From contig JBCCUL010000019.1 in the NCBI GenBank assembly GCA_039197065.1, positions 51,992-115,991 on the forward strand: a stretch of DNA of 64,000 bases, given 5' to 3'. The notes beneath the pieces were generated by a model. The model was not told the DNA's origin and made no database searches. It saw only the letters and a list, made by a program, of their open reading frames with translations. The stretch comes from JANQPX01 sp039197065 (GTDB lineage Bacteria > Pseudomonadota > Alphaproteobacteria > Geminicoccales > Geminicoccaceae). Position numbers and translations under genes: made by a program. Positions 60,702 to 64,000 of the stretch are shown one piece after another (the stretch's first letter is position 1; every line of letters begins with the position of its first letter).

Positions 60702-61109
60702 CGTGTTGCAGTCGAGGTCAGGCGAGGAAGAGGTCACGGTCTGCAAGAGCGAAGCTCCGAAGATCCGGCATGACGGGCCCGACCTTCGCCGCGATGCGGC
60801 TGCAGGCGGGGAGGCCGCAGAGCGATGCGGCGCATCGGTCAAGGCCGATGACGCGGCCCGGACCGGCTGCAATGCGACCCTGCGGGTGGCCTTGTCCCGT
60901 AAACGCTCCCTCTCGCGTCCATCCTGCTTCGTCCCGGTCTGCAGTCGCATCACGGCGAAGATCCGGCATGCCAAGCCCGACCTTCGGCCTTGCAGGCCTG
61001 CAGGCGGGGAGCGTCCCTTGCCGCTTACGGTGCGCCGCACCGCGACAAGCTCCTCGCATCCGCCGGAGGACAAGGCCATGAAATTACTCAATAACTTTCA
61101 AAGCGGGCT
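60670..61109. repeat. 32-bp inverted repeat enclosing two 75-bp direct repeats
   Basis: Arms 60670-60701 and 61078-61109 match in 29 of 32 positions as reverse complements (core AGCCCGCTTTGAAAGTTAT). Inside, 60737-60811 and 60935-61009 are related 75-bp units starting CGGTCTGCA, containing GAAGATCCGGCATG, and ending TGCAGGCGGGG. The units are offset by 198 bp. The whole resembles a small duplicated or mobile-type element without a transposase. Confidence 0.7.
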
Positions 61110-61233
61110 CTGGCACTTGCCGGAATTGAGCCCGCATACCCGCGGGCTTCCAGTCACGTTCAGCGACGACGGCACAAGGTCGATGAGGCGGTCAAACCGC
61201 CGCGTCGAGATGGTAGCCTGGGGTGGAGCGTGA
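61078..61233 (+). CDS. Possible 51-aa small protein on right arm of inverted repeat
   Basis: ATG 61078, preceded by GGAGGACAAGGCC, opens a frame M-K-L-L-N-N-F-Q-S-G-L followed by W-H-L-P-E-L-S-P-H-T-R-G-L-P-V-T-F and a stop at 61233, overlapping the 3' end of cysK on the other strand. The good ribosome site and similarity to the peptide at 60612-60701 are in favour; overlap with cysK is against. Confidence 0.4.
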   Translation: MKLLNNFQSGLWHLPELSPHTRGLPVTFSDDGTRSMRRSNRRVEMVAWGGA

Positions 61234-62247
61234 CACCTCAAGCTCGGCCTCGTTCATGTCGGCCTCGATATGGCCGAAGAGCGGCGTGCTCAGATAGCGC
61301 TCGCCGGTGTCCGGCAGCATGCAGAGCACGGTCGAGCCCTTGGGCGCCTTCTTGCAGACCTCGAGCGCCGCGGCGAAGGTGCCGCCGCAGCTGACGCCGA
61401 CGAAGATCCCTTCCTTGGTCGCGAGGTCGCAGGCGCATTGCATCGCGTCCTCGTTGGAGACCGTCAGGAGTTCGTCCATCAAGCCCATATCGACGCCATC
61501 GGCGGTGATCTTCGGGATGAAGTCGGGGCTCCAGCCCTGGATCGGATGCGGCGTGAAGGACGGGTGGCTGCTGACGGCCGAGCCGTCCGGGTTCCGCTCC
61601 TGCGCCTCGCCGCTGGTGAGCATCGGCGCCGCCGCCGGCTCGCAGACGATGATCTTGGTGTCGGGACGCTCTTTTCGAAGGACGCGCGCCACCCCCTGAA
61701 AGGTGCCGCCGGTGCCAAAGCCGGTCACCCAGTAGTCCAGCTTCTCGTCCTCGAAGTCCGCGAGGATTTCCGCAGCCGTGGTGCGCTCGTGCATGTCGGG
61801 ATTGGCCGGATTCTCGAACTGACGGGTCAGGAACCAGCCATGGGCCTCGGCAAGCTCCCTCGCCTTTTTGACCATGCCCGTCCCCTTCTGCTTGGCGGGC
61901 GTGAGCACGACCTTGGCGCCGAGAAAGCGCATCAGCTTCCGGCGCTCCACGCTGAAACTCTCGGCCATGGTGACCACCAGCGGATAGCCGCGCTGAGCGC
62001 AGACCATGGCAAGGCCGATGCCGGTATTGCCGCTTGTCGCCTCGACGACGGTCTGACCGGGCTTGAGCTCGCCGGCCTTTTCGGCGGCCTCGATCACGCC
62101 GAGCGCGAGACGATCCTTGACCGAGCCCAGCGGATTGAACGCCTCGACCTTGACGTAGAGATCGATCCCCTCCGGCGCCAGCCGGTTGATCTTGACCACC
62201 GGCGTATTGCCGACCGTTTCCGTAATATTCGCGTACCGCTTCGCCAT
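61192..62247 (-). CDS. cysK: Cysteine synthase (O-acetylserine sulfhydrylase)
   Basis: 351 aa from ATG 62247. The PLP lysine is K44 in N-P-L-G-S-V-K-D-R; the asparagine/phosphate loops T-S-G-N-T-G-I-G-L-A and G-T-G-G-T-F-Q-G, and the serine S-C-G-G-T in the later part, are as in CysK. It makes cysteine from O-acetylserine and sulfide. At about 350 aa it is some 30 residues longer than E. coli CysK, with the extra length mostly between G-G-T and the C-terminus and in the P-H-P-I-Q-G-W-S-P loop. A GTG lies directly before the ATG. Monocistronic. Confidence 0.93.
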   Translation of the reverse strand: MAKRYANITETVGNTPVVKINRLAPEGIDLYVKVEAFNPLGSVKDRLALGVIEAAEKAGELKPGQTVVEATSGNTGIGLAMVCAQRGYPLVVTMAESFSVERRKLMRFLGAKVVLTPAKQKGTGMVKKARELAEAHGWFLTRQFENPANPDMHERTTAAEILADFEDEKLDYWVTGFGTGGTFQGVARVLRKERPDTKIIVCEPAAAPMLTSGEAQERNPDGSAVSSHPSFTPHPIQGWSPDFIPKITADGVDMGLMDELLTVSNEDAMQCACDLATKEGIFVGVSCGGTFAAALEVCKKAPKGSTVLCMLPDTGERYLSTPLFGHIEADMNEAELEVSRSTPGYHLDAAV

Positions 62248-62506
62248 CACGTTGTTCCCCGTATCGCATTGCCGTCACATCCGGCCGACTCACTGCGCGG
62301 ATTAGAAACCGAATTTCCTGCCTTGTCGAGAAGCGCCGGCCGTGGGGCCACGGCGGGCTTGACTTGGACCTTGCCTTCCCGGGGAAGCGGCGTTCTGTGA
62401 AATGCGGCTTTTAGAATTTCCGCTGCTCAAGATTCGGCGATAAAGGGAAATCCATTCTCGATTCTCGGGCCGTTCACCGAGCCAAAAAAATTTCATGTCA
62501 CGCCGG

Positions 62507-63514
62507 CTAAACCCGATAAAAATCCCGGTACCAGTCGACGAACCGGCCGATGCCGGTCTCGACCGTGATCTCGGGGCGAAAGCCGACATGGTCGACGAGG
62601 TCCTCGATGTCGGCGCTGGTCACCGGCACATCGCCCGGCTGCATGGGCAAAAGCTCGCGCTCCGCCTGCATGCCGAGGCAATCCTCCAGCACCTCGATGA
62701 AGCGCCCGAGCGCCACCGGTTTGCCGTTGCCGATGTTGAAGACGCGATAGGGCGCAAAGCTGGTGGCGCTGTCCGGCTCATCGCCCGACCAGTCGGGGCT
62801 CGGCGCCGCCACCTTGTCGAGGCAGCGCACGACGCCTTCGACGATGTCGTCGACATAGGTGAAGTCGCGCTTGTGCCGGCCATGGTTGAAGACCTTGATC
62901 GGCCGCCCTTCGAGGATCGCCTTGGTAAACTGGAACAGCGCCATATCCGGCCGTCCCCAGGGGCCGTAGACCGTGAAAAAGCGAAGCCCGGTGGTCGGCA
63001 GGCTAAAGAGGCTGCTGTAAGTGTGCGCCATCAGCTCGTTCGCCTTTTTGGTGGCGGCGTAGAGCGACAGCGGATGATCGACATTGTGGTGCACGGAGAA
63101 CGGCATGGTGGTGTTGGCGCCGTAGACCGAGCTGGTCGAGGCGTAGACGAGATGGTCGACTTGTCGGCTGCGGCAGCCTTCAAGGATGTTGATGAAGCCG
63201 CTCACATTGCTGTCGGTGTAGGCGCGTGGATTTTCGAGCGAGTAGCGCACGCCCGCCTGGGCGGCGAGGTGCACGACGCGGTCGGGATCGAAGCGCTTGA
63301 AGGCATCCTCGATGGCATCCCGATCCGCGAGATCGCGCCTCAGATCGGTGAAGCCGTCCTGGCCCAAAAGGCGCTCCAGGCGTGCGCGCTTCAAGGAGAC
63401 ATCGTAATAGTCGTTGAGATTGTCGATACCAAGAACGTCGTCACCGCGCTCAAGGAGGCGTCCTGCAACCGCCGAGCCGACAAATCCGGCCGTGCCCGTC
63501 ACCAGAACTTTCAT
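62507..63514 (-). CDS. UDP-glucuronate 4-epimerase (LspL type)
   Basis: 335 aa from ATG 63514. NAD-binding G-T-A-G-F-V-G-S-A at the N-terminus, D-N-L-N-D-Y-Y-D-V-S-L-K, the catalytic S-S-S-V-Y-G and Y-A-A-T-K-K (Y-x3-K), and the family segment R-F-F-T-V-Y-G-P-W-G-R-P-D-M-A. These identify an extended SDR of the UDP-glucuronate/UDP-glucose epimerase group, as used for galacturonate in capsule or LPS. It starts 69 bases downstream of the frame's first possible codon; M-K-V-L-V-T is the family start. It lies 180 bases from the nucleotide-sugar dehydrogenase on the same strand. Confidence 0.92.
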   Translation of the reverse strand: MKVLVTGTAGFVGSAVAGRLLERGDDVLGIDNLNDYYDVSLKRARLERLLGQDGFTDLRRDLADRDAIEDAFKRFDPDRVVHLAAQAGVRYSLENPRAYTDSNVSGFINILEGCRSRQVDHLVYASTSSVYGANTTMPFSVHHNVDHPLSLYAATKKANELMAHTYSSLFSLPTTGLRFFTVYGPWGRPDMALFQFTKAILEGRPIKVFNHGRHKRDFTYVDDIVEGVVRCLDKVAAPSPDWSGDEPDSATSFAPYRVFNIGNGKPVALGRFIEVLEDCLGMQAERELLPMQPGDVPVTSADIEDLVDHVGFRPEITVETGIGRFVDWYRDFYRV

Positions 63515-63696
63515 GAGCTCAGCTCCTTCGCTTCGGCCGACAACGTCCAGCCTCGATGCCGACGGCCGGCCGCCCGTCGTCAATGGTCGAATGCCGGTTG
63601 ATATGATCTGTCCAGGACAAGAATATTCGTCCTGAAATCATACCGTTATGCCTGTCTTCAGGTTAAGTGTCTCTTAGCGCCCCGCTGGACGTACCA

Positions 63697-64000
63697 CTAT
63701 AACCGCCCGTCCGAGTCCTCAAGGGGGAAGAGGGATTTGACGTCGAAGAGGATGGATCCGGGGCGGCCGTAGCGTCTGACGCCCTCGGCGCCGGCTTTGG
63801 CGAAGTCGTCATGGCCGACCGCGAGGACCACCGTATCGTAACCGCCCTCTTCGGGGCGGTCGATCAGGGTGAGGCCGTATTCGCGCTGCGCCTCCTCCTT
63901 GGAGACCCAGGGATCGAAGACGTCGACCGCGGCGTTGTAGCTTTTCAGTTCGCGGATGATGTCGACCACGCCGGTGTTTCTGAGATCCGGGCAGTTTTCC
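63697..64000 (-). CDS. Nucleotide-sugar dehydrogenase, C-terminal part (5' end beyond window)
   Basis: About 100 codons of the C-terminal UDP-binding domain of the UDP-glucose/GDP-mannose dehydrogenase family. The segment K/E-N-C-P-D-L-R-N-T-G-V-V-D-I-I-R-E-L is diagnostic, followed by V-D-V-F-D-P-W-V, Y-D-T-V-V-L-A-V-G-H and the ending I-L-F-D-V-K-S-L-F-P. The wording fits the UDP-N-acetyl-galactosamine/glucosamine dehydrogenase (TviB/WbpO/VipA) branch more than Ugd. The N-terminal NAD domain lies outside the window. With the epimerase it marks the edge of a surface-polysaccharide locus. Confidence 0.88.
   Translation of the reverse strand, partial: ENCPDLRNTGVVDIIRELKSYNAAVDVFDPWVSKEEAQREYGLTLIDRPEEGGYDTVVLAVGHDDFAKAGAEGVRRYGRPGSILFDVKSLFPLEDSDGRL

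Larger units (their letters stand above)
60232..61077. other. Gene-poor, repeat-rich stretch
   Basis: About 850 bases after the lipoprotein with no standard gene. It holds the 79-bp palindrome (60320-60398), a weak RIME-like piece (60493-60602), one arm of a 32-bp inverted repeat (60670-60701), and two 75-bp direct repeats. Long open frames exist on both strands (60612-61091 minus, 60703-61233 plus), but their products are low-complexity and show no domain. Confidence 0.6.

Noticed and set aside
60703..61091. Long overlapping ORFs on both strands in the repeat region
   Set aside because: Products are Arg/Ala/Ser-rich low-complexity and arise from open frames through GC-rich direct repeats; only the short peptides at the ends were kept as possibilities.
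1..64000. CRISPR arrays, transposases, integrases, prophage genes
   Set aside because: Looked for regularly spaced repeats and recombinase motifs; none was found apart from the short palindromic families listed.

Overview
The window looks like chromosomal DNA of a GC-rich alphaproteobacterium, most likely Hyphomicrobiales (Rhizobiales). The evidence is the gene content (a glnT/glxBCD-type cluster, an alphaproteobacterial ComEC, a LspL-type UDP-glucuronate epimerase, several FAD/GcvT demethylases, many uptake ABC systems) and intergenic mosaic repeats resembling the RIME elements known from rhizobia. No rRNA, complete tRNA, CRISPR array, insertion sequence or phage was recognised. The species cannot be named from the sequence alone.

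Layout. 0-7 kb: end of a glutathione S-transferase, an RraA-like protein, the conserved ybbP-ybbA/tesA divergent locus and a Tat-exported PhoD phosphatase. 7-9.5 kb: an AT-rich accessory islet with an Uma2 relic and an orphan 480-aa two-TM protein. 9.5-14.3 kb: a complete branched-chain amino-acid type ABC operon (livGFHMK order) with a hairpin terminator and a CRP/FNR-like site upstream. 14.6-30 kb: a nitrogen/C1 region with a SoxD-like protein, an ammonium transporter plus a small membrane protein, a FadR-type regulator with a clear candidate operator, then a long + strand run of FAD amine oxidoreductase, glutamine-synthetase-like ligase, three split glutamate-synthase subunits, a histone-H1-like-tailed protein, a DUF1989-DUF1989-GcvT fusion and a hydantoinase-type hydrolase. 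30-40 kb: a lipoprotein with TPR-like repeats, a tungstate-type ABC pair without its binding protein, two small exported proteins, a NicX-like/acyl-CoA dehydrogenase pair, an ornithine cyclodeaminase-like protein and a DUF2157-like membrane protein. 40-45 kb: a PEP-CTERM protein, a dimethylglycine dehydrogenase-like enzyme, and an accessory pair (four-TM protein plus ComEC-like metallo-beta-lactamase) with an orphan antitoxin-like ORF. 45-54.6 kb: DUF192, an oligopeptide-type ABC transporter without binding protein, VOC, YunG-like, hydrolase-OsmC fusion, MFS, PhyH and MipA proteins. 54.6-64 kb: comEC, gltX, gltA, a lipoprotein, a repeat-rich gene-poor kilobase, cysK, and the start of a polysaccharide sugar-nucleotide locus (UDP-glucuronate epimerase and the end of a nucleotide-sugar dehydrogenase).

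The 15-30 kb cluster is the best candidate for an incompletely described system. Its parts suggest oxidation of an N-methylated or cyclic-ureide amine: the FAD protein and GcvT domain would demethylate or oxidise, the ligase and split glutamate synthase would form a glutamyl intermediate or reassimilate nitrogen, the hydantoinase would open a ring, and Amt would retrieve ammonium. This resembles the N-methylglutamate pathway (GmaS/MgsABC/MgdABCD), but the usual alpha and gamma oxidase subunits are absent, the delta-like subunit has lost zinc ligands, and the GcvT domain is fused to DUF1989. The substrate is unknown.

The intergenic DNA carries several unannotated repeat families: three 79-bp palindromes, two long palindromes with paired changes in both arms (one inside a RIME-like element), RIME-like elements, a family of 13-nt mini-hairpins, and a 32-bp inverted repeat enclosing a duplicated 75-bp unit near 60.7-61.1 kb.
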